The notes under the pieces were generated by a model that did not search any database, was not told the origin of the DNA, and saw only the letters and a list, made by a program, of their open reading frames with translations. Of a DNA stretch of 17,141 nt, positions 8,128 through 15,439 are shown in pieces. The position numbers and the translations under genes are program-made. Origin of the DNA: Pseudomonadota bacterium. Its GTDB lineage: Bacteria > Pseudomonadota > Alphaproteobacteria > Caulobacterales > Caulobacteraceae. The stretch lies in contig JAEXKM010000213.1 in NCBI GenBank assembly GCA_023445705.1, forward strand, positions 1 to 17,141, written 5' to 3'. The first letter of the stretch is position 1. Every line of letters begins with the position of its first letter.

Positions 8128-9180
8128 CTAAAGCGCGGCGAGCACCGCATCGCCCATCTGTTCGGTGGTGAGAGCCCCGCCCAGGTCGCGGGTCCGCGCG
8201 CCGCCTTCCAGCGCCCGCACCACCGCGGCATAGACCTTGTCGGCGGCCTCGGCGCGGCCGAGGGACCAGCGCAGGGCCATCTCCAGCGACAGGATCGCGG
8301 CAAGGGGATTGGCCAGGTTCTGGCCGGCGATGTCGGGGGCCGAGCCGTGGATCGGTTCATAGAGGCCGGGCTTGCCCGCCACGCCCAGCGCCGCCGAAGG
8401 CAGCATGCCCAGCGAGCCGGTCAGTTGCGCGGCCGCGTCCGACAGGATGTCTCCGAACAGGTTGTCGGTGACCATGACGTCGAACTGCTTGGGATTCTTG
8501 ACGATCTGCATCGCGGCGTTGTCGGCCAGGATGTGCTCCAGCTCGACGTCGGCGTATTCGCGCTTGTGCAGGTCGGTGACCACCTCGCGCCACAGCAGGC
8601 CGGAGTCCATCACGTTCGACTTCTCGGCCGAATGCACCTTATTGCGCCGGCCGCGGGCCAGTTCGAAGGCCACGCGGGCCACGCGCTCGATCTCCGCCGT
8701 CGTATAGACCTGCGTGTCCACAGCGCGCTTGCCGCCTTCCGGCAGCTCTTCAATGAAGCGCGGGGCGCCGAAATAGATGCCGCCGGTCAGCTCGCGGACG
8801 ATCATGAAGTCCAGGCCCTGGACCAACTCGCGCTTGAGGCTGGACGCGTCCGCCAGGGCTTCGAAGCAGAGGGCAGGGCGCAGGTTGGCGAACACTTCCA
8901 TGCCGGCTCGCAAGTTTAGCAGACCCGCTTCCGGCCGCTTGTCGCGCGGCGCGCCGGCCCACTTCGGGCCGCCGACGGCGCCCATCAGCACGGCCTTGGC
9001 GGCCTTGGCGGCGGCTAGGGTCTCGTCGGTCAGCGGCAGGCCGTGGGCGTCGTAACTGGAGCCGCCGAACAAGCGCTCCTCGATCACCAGGTCGGACGCC
9101 ACCGCCTCGGCCACTCGGCGGGCCTGACGCGTCACTTCGGGGCCGATCCCGTCGCCGGGCAACAGAAGCAGGTCGGTCAT
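8128..9180 (-). CDS. leuB: 3-isopropylmalate dehydrogenase
   Basis: A 350-residue cytoplasmic enzyme of leucine synthesis that oxidises and decarboxylates (2R,3S)-3-isopropylmalate to 2-oxoisocaproate with NAD+ and Mg2+. Visible family marks are GDGIGPEV at 9-16, RELTGGIYFG at 129-138 with catalytic Y136, K187 in EKSNV, metal aspartates D220, D244 and D248 (the last two in TDNLFGDILSD), and the NAD-site segment EPIHGSAPDIAGQNLANP at 275-292. The length is typical. The usual DK before the catalytic NV region is EK here, a mild variant. ATG 9180 has an AAAGGGGG ribosome site upstream and is preferred over an in-frame GTG eight codons earlier. It is separated from leuC and leuD by opgGH on the opposite strand, so it must have its own promoter in 9181-9474. 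Confidence 0.97.
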   Translation of the reverse strand: MTDLLLLPGDGIGPEVTRQARRVAEAVASDLVIEERLFGGSSYDAHGLPLTDETLAAAKAAKAVLMGAVGGPKWAGAPRDKRPEAGLLNLRAGMEVFANLRPALCFEALADASSLKRELVQGLDFMIVRELTGGIYFGAPRFIEELPEGGKRAVDTQVYTTAEIERVARVAFELARGRRNKVHSAEKSNVMDSGLLWREVVTDLHKREYADVELEHILADNAAMQIVKNPKQFDVMVTDNLFGDILSDAAAQLTGSLGMLPSAALGVAGKPGLYEPIHGSAPDIAGQNLANPLAAILSLEMALRWSLGRAEAADKVYAAVVRALEGGARTRDLGGALTTEQMGDAVLAAL

Positions 9181-9474
9181 GTCGGGCCCCCTTTGAAAGC
9201 GCACGCAAAGTCAGGAGGCGATCTCCTATGCGAAGAGCGGCGGCGCGCAAACCCCAAAGCCCGGTTGCAACGCGAAAGCTTCAGCGGCGTTGGTGAAGAC
9301 GGCCGGCCAATAGCTCAGGTTCTTTTCGAGCAAAGGCTGGTTCGGATCGAGACAAAATCGCGCAGATGGGCTCCAGGCGCACAACTCCTGGGTGAAACTC
9401 GCGACTCTGCCTTGGTTTCGCCTCACCCGGACCTGAGACGGTCCAGTCGTTCTGAAAGCTGACCTCGGACCCGC
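9181..9474. other. Divergent leuB/opgG intergenic region (294 bp)
   Basis: This is the longest stretch without a confident gene. It must hold promoters for both leuB (leftward) and opgG (rightward), but I see no convincing -35/-10 pair. It contains a small dyad AGGAG-GCGAT-CTCCT at 9213-9227 and a perfect inverted repeat GGACC-N6-GGTCC at 9429-9444, 30 bases before opgG. It also has a 22-codon plus-strand ORF at 9228-9296 behind a canonical AGGAGG, and a minus-strand frame that looks protein-like but broken (listed separately). Base composition is less GC-rich at third positions than the flanking genes. Confidence 0.5.
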
Positions 9475-9481
9475 GTGGCAT
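9226..9481 (-). pseudogene. Possible frameshifted small ORF upstream of leuB
   Basis: Two overlapping minus-strand frames each read as protein over complementary halves. The first, from ATG 9481, gives MPRGSEVSFQNDWTVSGPGE. The second, one base out of phase from about 9420, runs through LEKNLSYWPAVFTNAAEAF to a TAG at 9226. A single-base skip near 9395-9420 would join them into roughly 85 residues. This could be a decayed gene, a sequencing error or chance. Against it, the ATG would overlap the divergent opgG start by a few bases, GGAG sits too close to the ATG, and I recognise no family. Confidence 0.22.
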
Positions 9482-10992
9482 CTCCAGCACCTGAAACAAG
9501 CCGAACGCTTCTTCGCCGCGATGTCATCGCCGCCCTTCCGTTGGCGGGCCTTGCCGCAGCAGGGACCGCCCAGGCGGCCCCCACTCGCTTCAGCGAAGGC
9601 GAGGTCCGCGCCATGGCCCGAGCCTTGGCGCGCCGCCCCTACACGCCGCCGTCGCGCGACCTGCCGGCGGCCCTGTCGCGCCTGTCGTACGACGAATATC
9701 GCGACGTCCGCTTCAACCCGGCCCAGTCCTACTGGAAGGCTGAGGGCCTGCCCTTTCAACTGCAGTTCTTCCACCGGGGCCATCTCTTCAAGGAACGGGT
9801 CGACCTCTATGAGGTCGCCGACGGTCAGGCGCGGCCGATCGCCTATTCCGCCGACCAGTTCAACTTCAAGCACGGCGCCCCCGCGGGTCTGCCGTCGGAC
9901 CTGGGCTTCGCCGGCTTCCGCATTCACTACCAGCTCAACACGCCCGACTATTACGACGAGGTCGCGGTGTTCCTCGGCGCGTCCTACTTCCGCGCGGTGG
10001 CCAAGGGCATGCTCTATGGGCTCTCGGCCAGGGGCCTCGCCATCGGGGCCGGCGAGAAGGAAGAATTCCCGACCTTCAAGTCGTTCTGGATCGAGCGCCC
10101 CGCCCGCGGCGACCGCAGCCTCGTGGTTCACGCCCTGATGGACAGTCCGAGCTGCGCCGGGGCCTACCGGTTCGTGATCACGCCTGGCGAGACCACGATC
10201 TTCGACGTCCGCTGCCGGATCTTCGCCCGCAAGGCGATCCCAAACATCGGGGTCGCACCGCTGACCAGCATGTTCTTCTTCGCCGGGGACGCGACGCGGC
10301 GGTTCGACGACTTCCGGCCGCGGGTCCACGACTCCGACGGCCTGGCGATCGCCAACGGCGCCGGAGAGCGGATCTGGCGGCCGCTGTCCAATCCCGGCTA
10401 CGTGCAGCTCAGCGACTTCGGCGACAAGGGGCCGAGAGGGTTCGGCCTCATCCAGCGCGAGCGGCGCTACGCCTCATTCCAGGATCTCGAGGCGCGCTAC
10501 GAACGCCGCCCCAGCCTCTGGGTCGAGCCAAAAGGATCATGGGGCGCCGGGCGGATCCGCTTGGTCGAGCTGCCCACCCAGACCGAGTTCGACGACAACA
10601 TGGTCGCGTTCTGGACGCCGCAGGGCGGCCTGCGCGCCGGCCGCAGCGCCGATTTCGCCTATCGCCTGAACTGGGGGATGGAGCCTCGGACCACCGGCCT
10701 GGCCCATGTGATCGATACCCGCGCAGGGCTCAACGCCATCACCCGCAGGCGGCATTTCGTGATCGATTTCGACCTGCCCGCAGGCGTCTCCGTGGACGAC
10801 CTGCGCGCGAATGTCACCGCGGCGGCCGGCCAGATCCATGACGTTACTTTACATTCGAACCCGGAAACCAACGGGGCCCGCCTGAGTTTCGAACTCGACC
10901 CTAGGCAGGTCCGTACGGTAGAGCTTCGCGCCGAACTAGTGCGTTCCGGCAAACCCCTTTCCGAGGTGTGGCTTTACCGATGGACCGCGTAA
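9475..10992 (+). CDS. opgG: Periplasmic glucan biosynthesis protein, MdoG/OpgG-OpgD family
   Basis: A 505-residue periplasmic protein for osmoregulated periplasmic glucan (OPG) synthesis. The N-terminus SRTLLRRDVIAALPLAGLAAAGTAQA has adjacent arginines at 14-15 followed by a hydrophobic stretch and an AQA-A cleavage site, so Tat export is likely; that is more OpgD-like than E. coli OpgG, which uses Sec. The rest matches the MdoG family throughout: YRDVRFNPAQSYW near 78, FNFKHGAPAGLPSDLGFAGFR near 130-150, PDYYDEVAVFLGASYFRAVAKG near 160, and PNIGVAPLTSMFFF near 258. E. coli OpgG and OpgD have been shown to be beta-1,2-glucanases (family GH186), so glucan trimming or branching is the likely job. 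GTG 9475 is the only start giving a complete signal peptide; its ribosome site is poor. The 3' end overlaps opgH by 13 bases, so the two are coupled. Confidence 0.93.
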   Translation: MASPAPETSRTLLRRDVIAALPLAGLAAAGTAQAAPTRFSEGEVRAMARALARRPYTPPSRDLPAALSRLSYDEYRDVRFNPAQSYWKAEGLPFQLQFFHRGHLFKERVDLYEVADGQARPIAYSADQFNFKHGAPAGLPSDLGFAGFRIHYQLNTPDYYDEVAVFLGASYFRAVAKGMLYGLSARGLAIGAGEKEEFPTFKSFWIERPARGDRSLVVHALMDSPSCAGAYRFVITPGETTIFDVRCRIFARKAIPNIGVAPLTSMFFFAGDATRRFDDFRPRVHDSDGLAIANGAGERIWRPLSNPGYVQLSDFGDKGPRGFGLIQRERRYASFQDLEARYERRPSLWVEPKGSWGAGRIRLVELPTQTEFDDNMVAFWTPQGGLRAGRSADFAYRLNWGMEPRTTGLAHVIDTRAGLNAITRRRHFVIDFDLPAGVSVDDLRANVTAAAGQIHDVTLHSNPETNGARLSFELDPRQVRTVELRAELVRSGKPLSEVWLYRWTA

Positions 10993-12941
10993 CCGCCCGC
11001 AGGGCGGCGACGCCCTGGAAGCCCAGGGTGGAGCCTGCCCTACAGACGCTGCCCAAGCGCAACGCGCTGGACATGCCCGTCCAGAGCCTGGAGCGGGACA
11101 ATGTGGGCGGCGCGCGGGTAAGCTTCGCCGACAGCCATCCTTGGCGCCGCACGCTGCTGTTGGCGGCGACCGGCGCATCGACCGCCGCCGCCGCAGCGGT
11201 GATGGCGGGCCTGCTGGCGCCCAAGGGCTACAGCCCGGCTGACTGGCTGATGCTCAGCCTCTTCGTGGTGCTGTTCGCCTGGGTGGCCTTCGCCTTCGTC
11301 AGCGCCACGGCGGGCTTCCTGCTGGGTTTGCGCGCCCGCGCCGTCTCGCCGGTCGATCCGCAGCCGATCGTCTTCTCGCGCACAGCCCTGCTGATGCCGA
11401 CCTACAACGAGGATCCAGGGCGAATCCTTTCCGGAGCCCAGGCCATCTACGAGGAGCTCGACGCCCTCGGCGTCGCCGAGCTTTACGACATCTACGTCCT
11501 GTCCGACACGCGCGACGCGGCCATCGCCCAGGCCGAGGCGACCGGCGTCGTGCGCCTGCGCCTGCGGCTGGATGCGTCCGATCGCATCTTCTATCGCCGC
11601 CGGCCGGTGAACCGCGACCGCAAGGCCGGCAACATCGCCGACTGGGTTATGAAGTTCGGGGCCGGCTACGAGTCGATGATCATTCTCGACGCCGACAGCC
11701 TGATGACCGGCGACACCATCGTGCGCCTGACCGCCGCCATGGAGAAGGACCCGAAGGCGGGCCTTATCCAGACCTTGCCCAACATCATTGGCGCGACGAC
11801 CTTGTTCGCCCGCCTCCAGCAGTTCGCCGGCCGCATCTATGGCCCGATCATCGCCCGGGGCCAGGACTGGTGGTCAGGGGCCGAGGGTAACTACTGGGGC
11901 CACAACGCCATCATCCGCACCCGCGCCTTCGCCGAATGCGCCGGCCTGCCGCACGTGAAGGGCGGCAAGCCCTTCGGCGGCCACATCATGAGCCACGACT
12001 TCGTCGAGGCCGCGCTGCTGCGCCGCGGCGGCTGGGCCGTTCGGATGGCGCCGGAACTGACCGGCAGCTACGAGGAGGCGCCGCCTTCGCTGGTCGACAT
12101 GGCGGTGCGCGACCGGCGCTGGTGCCAGGGCAACCTGCAGCACAGCGCCATCCTCGGCGCTCGCGGCTTCCATTGGGTGAGCCGCCTGCACTTGGCCCGA
12201 GGCGTGCTGGCCTATCTCACCGCGCCGCTCTGGCTCGCCTTTCTCGCCGCCGGCGCCTTCGTCTGGTTCGAACAGCGAGACAGCATCGGCCAGGCCTCCG
12301 GCCCCATGGCGCTGGGCCTGTTTATCCTGACCATGGTGCTGCTCTCGGCGCCCAAGATCATGGGCGCGGTGCTGACGGCGCGCGATCGCGTCGCCCGCCA
12401 GGCCTGCGGCGGTCGGCGCCAGCTCGCGCTCGGCGTGGTCACCGAGGTCGCGCTGTCGGCGCTGATGGCCCCGATCTTCATGTTCATGCACAGCCTGGCC
12501 GTCGCTGACGTGCTGCGCGGCCGCCACTCCGGCTGGGCCGCCCAACAGCGCGACGACGGCAAGATGAAGTTCAAGGACGGCTGGAAGCGTCACGGCCTGC
12601 ACACCCTGATCGGGATTGGCTGGACGGTCGCGGCCTATCGGCTCGATCCCATGCTGCTGGCCTGGACCAGCCCGCTCGCGGTCGGCCTGATCCTGTCGAT
12701 GCCGATCTCGATGCTCAGCTCGCGCGGCGACGTCGGCCGCTTCTGCGAGCGCTTGGGCCTGTTCCGCATCCCCGAAGAGGTCGAGATCCCGCGGGTGATC
12801 CGCCGCGCGGTGGAGCTGCGCGCCCGCTATGCCGCCGAGGCGGCCATGCGCTTCCAGATCGACCTGCTGTTCCGCAGCCCCGCGGAGGTCTATCGCCCGC
12901 AGTCCCAGGGCGCGCGGGCCAATCTGCGCGCCGCGGCCTAG
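10980..12941 (+). CDS. opgH: Glucans biosynthesis glucosyltransferase H (OPG backbone synthase)
   Basis: A 653-residue inner-membrane family-2 glycosyltransferase that polymerises UDP-glucose into the beta-glucan backbone and exports it. Two helices come first (about 57-80 and 88-117). The cytoplasmic GT2 domain follows with LLMPTYNEDP at 137-146, LSDTRD at 174-179, the DxD motif ILDADS with D237/D239, MSHDF at 337-341 (catalytic base region) and RDRRWCQGN at 377-385 (the Q/RxxRW element). Further membrane segments lie at about 407-430, 441-466, 482-512 and 540-580. It is shorter than E. coli OpgH (847 aa), lacking the long N-terminal region, as is usual in alphaproteobacteria. ATG 10980 is favoured over GTG 10968 because GAGGTG at 10963-10968 then serves as ribosome site. 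In Caulobacter OpgH has been reported as essential for normal cell shape. Its TAG stop shares a CTAG with the convergent ABM gene. Confidence 0.95.
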   Translation: MDRVTARRAATPWKPRVEPALQTLPKRNALDMPVQSLERDNVGGARVSFADSHPWRRTLLLAATGASTAAAAAVMAGLLAPKGYSPADWLMLSLFVVLFAWVAFAFVSATAGFLLGLRARAVSPVDPQPIVFSRTALLMPTYNEDPGRILSGAQAIYEELDALGVAELYDIYVLSDTRDAAIAQAEATGVVRLRLRLDASDRIFYRRRPVNRDRKAGNIADWVMKFGAGYESMIILDADSLMTGDTIVRLTAAMEKDPKAGLIQTLPNIIGATTLFARLQQFAGRIYGPIIARGQDWWSGAEGNYWGHNAIIRTRAFAECAGLPHVKGGKPFGGHIMSHDFVEAALLRRGGWAVRMAPELTGSYEEAPPSLVDMAVRDRRWCQGNLQHSAILGARGFHWVSRLHLARGVLAYLTAPLWLAFLAAGAFVWFEQRDSIGQASGPMALGLFILTMVLLSAPKIMGAVLTARDRVARQACGGRRQLALGVVTEVALSALMAPIFMFMHSLAVADVLRGRHSGWAAQQRDDGKMKFKDGWKRHGLHTLIGIGWTVAAYRLDPMLLAWTSPLAVGLILSMPISMLSSRGDVGRFCERLGLFRIPEEVEIPRVIRRAVELRARYAAEAAMRFQIDLLFRSPAEVYRPQSQGARANLRAAA

Positions 12942-13240
12942 AGCGGGCGCTCGGCGCCTGCCTCATAGAGCGTGAGGCGCCGGTCGGCCACGCCCAGGCC
13001 CGGCCACACGCTGCGCCAAGCGGCGATGTGGGGACTTTGAAAATGGGCGTCGAGCGCGGCCTGGTCGCGCCAGATTTCGAACACGCGGATCAAACCCGGC
13101 TCCAACACGTCCTCGCCATAGGCGTACTGCACACAGCCATCCTCGGCGCGGCTGGCCTCGACCATGGCGCGCATGTGCGGCCGCAGGGCGTCGAGGTGTT
13201 CCGCCGGGACCCGGATCGTCCCGGCGATGATCAGGCTCAC
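12938..13240 (-). CDS. Small ABM-fold protein (antibiotic biosynthesis monooxygenase/YgiN-like)
   Basis: A 100-residue dimeric alpha-beta barrel protein of the ABM superfamily. It shows the typical opening SLIIAGTIRVPAEHLDALRPHM, the EDGCVQYAYGEDV turn (the E-x-G-C-x-x-Y pattern), the EIWRDQAALDAHFQSPHIAAW helix and a short last strand. Characterised relatives are quinol or polyketide monooxygenases without metal or cofactor, but most family members have no assigned substrate. I take GTG 13240 as the start because it overlaps the leuD TGA as GTGA and gives the family N-terminus; another in-frame GTG lies five codons upstream. It is thus coupled to leuD translation. A link to leucine metabolism is unproven. 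The TAG stop lies in a CTAG shared with the stop of opgH. Confidence 0.85.
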   Translation of the reverse strand: MSLIIAGTIRVPAEHLDALRPHMRAMVEASRAEDGCVQYAYGEDVLEPGLIRVFEIWRDQAALDAHFQSPHIAAWRSVWPGLGVADRRLTLYEAGAERPL

Positions 13241-13848
13241 GCCCGCTCCAGCCACGGCTGGCTGATCGCGCGCTTGCCCTCGAAGCTGTCGATGGCGCTG
13301 ACGGCCTGCAGGGTCTCGCCGATGGCGTCCAGGCCCTTGAGCATCTTTTCCTTGCGGGCCGGGTCGATCTCGAAGCTGAAGGTCTGGCCGGAGGGCGAGA
13401 CGACGGTCTGCTTCTCCAGGTCCACGGTGACCAGGTGATTGCCGCCCTTGGCCTCTTCCATCAGGGCCTGGACCTCGTCGGCCTTCAGCACCACCGGCAG
13501 CAGGCCGTTCTGGAAGCAGTTGTTATAAAAAATGTCCGCGAAGCTCGTGGAGATGACGCAGTTGATCCCGAAGTCCATCAGCGCCCAGGGCGCATGCTCA
13601 CGGGACGAGCCGCAGCCGAAATTGTCGCCGGCCACCAGCACCGCCGCGCCCTTGTATTCCGGGCGGTTGAGGACGAAGTCGCCCTTTTCCTTGCCGTTCT
13701 CGTCGAAGCGGAAATCGTAGAAGAGGCCGCGGCCCAGGCCTTCGCGCTCCACGGTCTTGAGGAACTGCTTGGGGATGATCTGATCGGTGTCGATGTTCGC
13801 CAGCGGCAGCGGGGCGATCTTGGCGTCGATACGGGTAAAGGCTTGCAT
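13237..13848 (-). CDS. leuD: 3-isopropylmalate dehydratase small subunit
   Basis: A 203-residue swivel-domain subunit that with LeuC isomerises 2-isopropylmalate to 3-isopropylmalate. Family marks are NIDTDQIIPKQFLK at 18-31, the substrate loop GDNFGCGSSREHAPWAL at 74-90 and SFADIFYNNCFQNGLLPV near 101-118. The length is normal for bacterial LeuD. It starts 41 bases after the VOC gene, unlike the overlapping genes around it, and that gap carries a copy of the motif also found before leuC, so leuD may have an additional control point. No strong purine-rich ribosome site is seen (AAGACGACCCA precedes the ATG). It is followed by the ABM gene with a four-base overlap. Confidence 0.97.
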   Translation of the reverse strand: MQAFTRIDAKIAPLPLANIDTDQIIPKQFLKTVEREGLGRGLFYDFRFDENGKEKGDFVLNRPEYKGAAVLVAGDNFGCGSSREHAPWALMDFGINCVISTSFADIFYNNCFQNGLLPVVLKADEVQALMEEAKGGNHLVTVDLEKQTVVSPSGQTFSFEIDPARKEKMLKGLDAIGETLQAVSAIDSFEGKRAISQPWLERA

Positions 13849-13854
13849 TGGGTC

Positions 13855-13872
13855 GTCTTAGCAGGGGTCAAA
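13855..13872 (-). promoter_or_regulatory. Motif shared by leuD and leuC leaders (leuD copy)
   Basis: On the minus strand this reads TTTGACCCCTGCTAAGAC, ending 6 bases before the leuD ATG. The same 18-nt pattern, with 15 identities, precedes leuC at 16892-16909. The TTGACC part could be a -35-like element or part of a protein or RNA recognition site, and AAGAC could act as a weak ribosome site. No matching -10 is shared by the two copies, so the mechanism is open. Confidence 0.4.
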
Positions 13873-13889
13873 CGCGGCGCACAGGGCGC

Positions 13890-14741
13890 CTAGGCCCGCT
13901 CTCCTTGTTCGATGATCAGGGCCGGGCCGCCGGGCACGCCCGACCGCACCGTAAAGACCTTGGTGCCCGGCTTTCGTCCGGTTTTCGGCTCACCAACGTC
14001 GAAACCTGCCGCTGAGATCCGGGCGTGGGCGGCGTCGATGTCGGCGACCCGCCACGCCAGGCCCCCGAAGCCGTCCGGATCTTCCGAAACAGGCTTTTTC
14101 AGGCTGGCGGCCACCTCCACGAGGCTATCGTCACAGCGGAAGAAAAGCTGCCGAACGCCCCAGTCGGCGTTGGAGCGGTCAAGACGCAGGTCCAGGCCGA
14201 GCTTGGCGCCGTAGAGACCGAGCGCCCGATCCGGATTGGGCGTATGGACGACCACGTGGTCGAGGCTTGTGATCGGACCTGCGCCCGTCGGCTCCGACAG
14301 CGGCCAAGCCACCCCGTCGCGCGGCGGCGCGGTCAGCAGGATGTTCAGCCCGCCGGTCGCGACGGGGTCCAGCGAGGCTGTCGTCCAGTAGCGCTTGCGG
14401 CCGTCGTCATGGGTCGAGCGCGTGGAGTGGGGCTTGCCGCCGGGGATCCCGCGCCGCGCCAGCAATGCCTGGGCGGCGTCGATGTCCGGGGTCGTGAAGG
14501 CCAGCGCCCAGAGGCCTTCGCCGTGAGCGGCCAGGTGCGCGCGGATGGTGTCGCCGAACGCGCCCTCGCCGTGGGGCGAGATCACGTCCAGGGCCATGTT
14601 CGGAAGCTGGAACCAGGCATGACGCGCGCCGCCGTCCCCGCCGATCCAATTCGGCGCCAGACCCAGCACGCGCGAATAGGCGTCGACGGCGCCGTCCAGG
14701 TCGTTCACCGCGAGGGCGATGTGGTCCAGGGCGGTGATCAT
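13890..14741 (-). CDS. Two-domain VOC superfamily (glyoxalase/dioxygenase fold) protein
   Basis: A 283-residue cytoplasmic protein with two vicinal-oxygen-chelate modules, about residues 2-138 and 157-280. Each begins with the metal-ligand strand LDH (ITALDHIALAVNDLDGAV with H7; ITSLDHVVVHTPNPDRAL with H162) followed by the helix and AYSRVLGL/LYGAKLGL element. The second module ends in ALIIEQ, where E278 is a probable metal ligand. The N-terminal half resembles proteins annotated glyoxalase-like or 4-hydroxyphenylpyruvate-dioxygenase-like, but the reaction cannot be named. ATG 14741 overlaps the stop of the membrane-protein gene by four bases (ATGA) and gives the correct VOC start, so the longer reading frame upstream is excluded. 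It is embedded between leuC and leuD in one apparent operon. Confidence 0.88.
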   Translation of the reverse strand: MITALDHIALAVNDLDGAVDAYSRVLGLAPNWIGGDGGARHAWFQLPNMALDVISPHGEGAFGDTIRAHLAAHGEGLWALAFTTPDIDAAQALLARRGIPGGKPHSTRSTHDDGRKRYWTTASLDPVATGGLNILLTAPPRDGVAWPLSEPTGAGPITSLDHVVVHTPNPDRALGLYGAKLGLDLRLDRSNADWGVRQLFFRCDDSLVEVAASLKKPVSEDPDGFGGLAWRVADIDAAHARISAAGFDVGEPKTGRKPGTKVFTVRSGVPGGPALIIEQGERA

Positions 14742-15439
14742 GCGAAGCCTTCCTCGGGTTCCGTCTGGCCAAACAGCAGCCGCACCGAGACCCACGCGAA
14801 GCTCAGGGCGTAGAGAACCAGGAAGGCCAGGACCGCCGCGCCGATCATCAGCCGTGCGCGGCGCTGGCCGGCCGGGTCGATGAGCTGGCGGCCGTCTGCC
14901 TTGAGGCCCAGCACCTTGCCTTGCAGCAGTTCGACCTCAAGCGAAGCGCCGGGCTTGAGCTGCATCATCGGAATGGGGCTTCCGCAGTTCCGGCGGAACC
15001 GGCACTCCAGCATCAGCGGGGTCGCGGTGGTGGTGAGGTCGATGGCGTAGGTCCGCCCGAAGGCGCCGATCTGGTCCACCGTCTCGAGCTTGCCGGAAAT
15101 CGAGCGGGCGGGATCGAGATTGCCGACCACCGACTTAGCCGCCACCCAGACACCGGCGGCGAGGATCGGAGCGCAAAGCGCGACCATCGCCGCCTCCACC
15201 GGGCGATCGAACCGGTCGCGTTCGCCGAAGGCGACCTGGCTCTGGCGGATGCGGAAGATCAGGGCCAGGGCCGCGACGGCGGCGAAATAGACGCCGGCCG
15301 CCACGATCGGGCCGATCTGGCCGGGGCCGCGCCCGAACATGCCGCCCTCGCCCATATAGGCCGCAATACCGGCCCCAAGGCCCACGCAAAGGATGGGAAG
15401 CCCCCACCAGACAAGGAAACTGGTGCGGGCGCTCATCAT
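14738..15439 (-). CDS. Four-helix membrane protein of unknown function, coupled to leuC
   Basis: I do not recognise a family. The 233-residue protein has four predicted membrane helices, at about 8-29, 42-63, 82-102 and 196-222. The basic loop 64-80 (RIRQSQ...RDRFDRP) should be cytoplasmic. That puts the segment between helices 3 and 4 (about 103-195) in the periplasm, where C146 and C152 (CRFRRNC) could form a disulfide. This segment looks beta-rich (KLETV, TYAIDLTTTATPLMLECRF, SLEVELLQGKVLGL). The start overlaps the leuC stop as TGATG (a second ATG follows at once), and the stop overlaps the VOC start as ATGA, so it is translated from the leuC message. A role in leucine synthesis is not evident; the gene may only share the promoter. 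Confidence 0.82.
   Translation of the reverse strand: MMSARTSFLVWWGLPILCVGLGAGIAAYMGEGGMFGRGPGQIGPIVAAGVYFAAVAALALIFRIRQSQVAFGERDRFDRPVEAAMVALCAPILAAGVWVAAKSVVGNLDPARSISGKLETVDQIGAFGRTYAIDLTTTATPLMLECRFRRNCGSPIPMMQLKPGASLEVELLQGKVLGLKADGRQLIDPAGQRRARLMIGAAVLAFLVLYALSFAWVSVRLLFGQTEPEEGFA

Noticed and set aside
8059..8919. 286-codon plus-strand ORF antisense to leuB
   Set aside because: It mirrors leuB codons and has no domain. leuB motifs on the minus strand are complete.
9226..10329. 367-codon minus-strand ORF spanning opgG and the leuB upstream region
   Set aside because: Most of it is antisense to opgG. Only the last part, 9226 to about 9420, looks protein-like and is reported separately.
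14025..14813. 262-codon plus-strand ORF antisense to the VOC gene
   Set aside because: It is a shadow of a gene with two clear VOC modules and an ATGA-coupled start.
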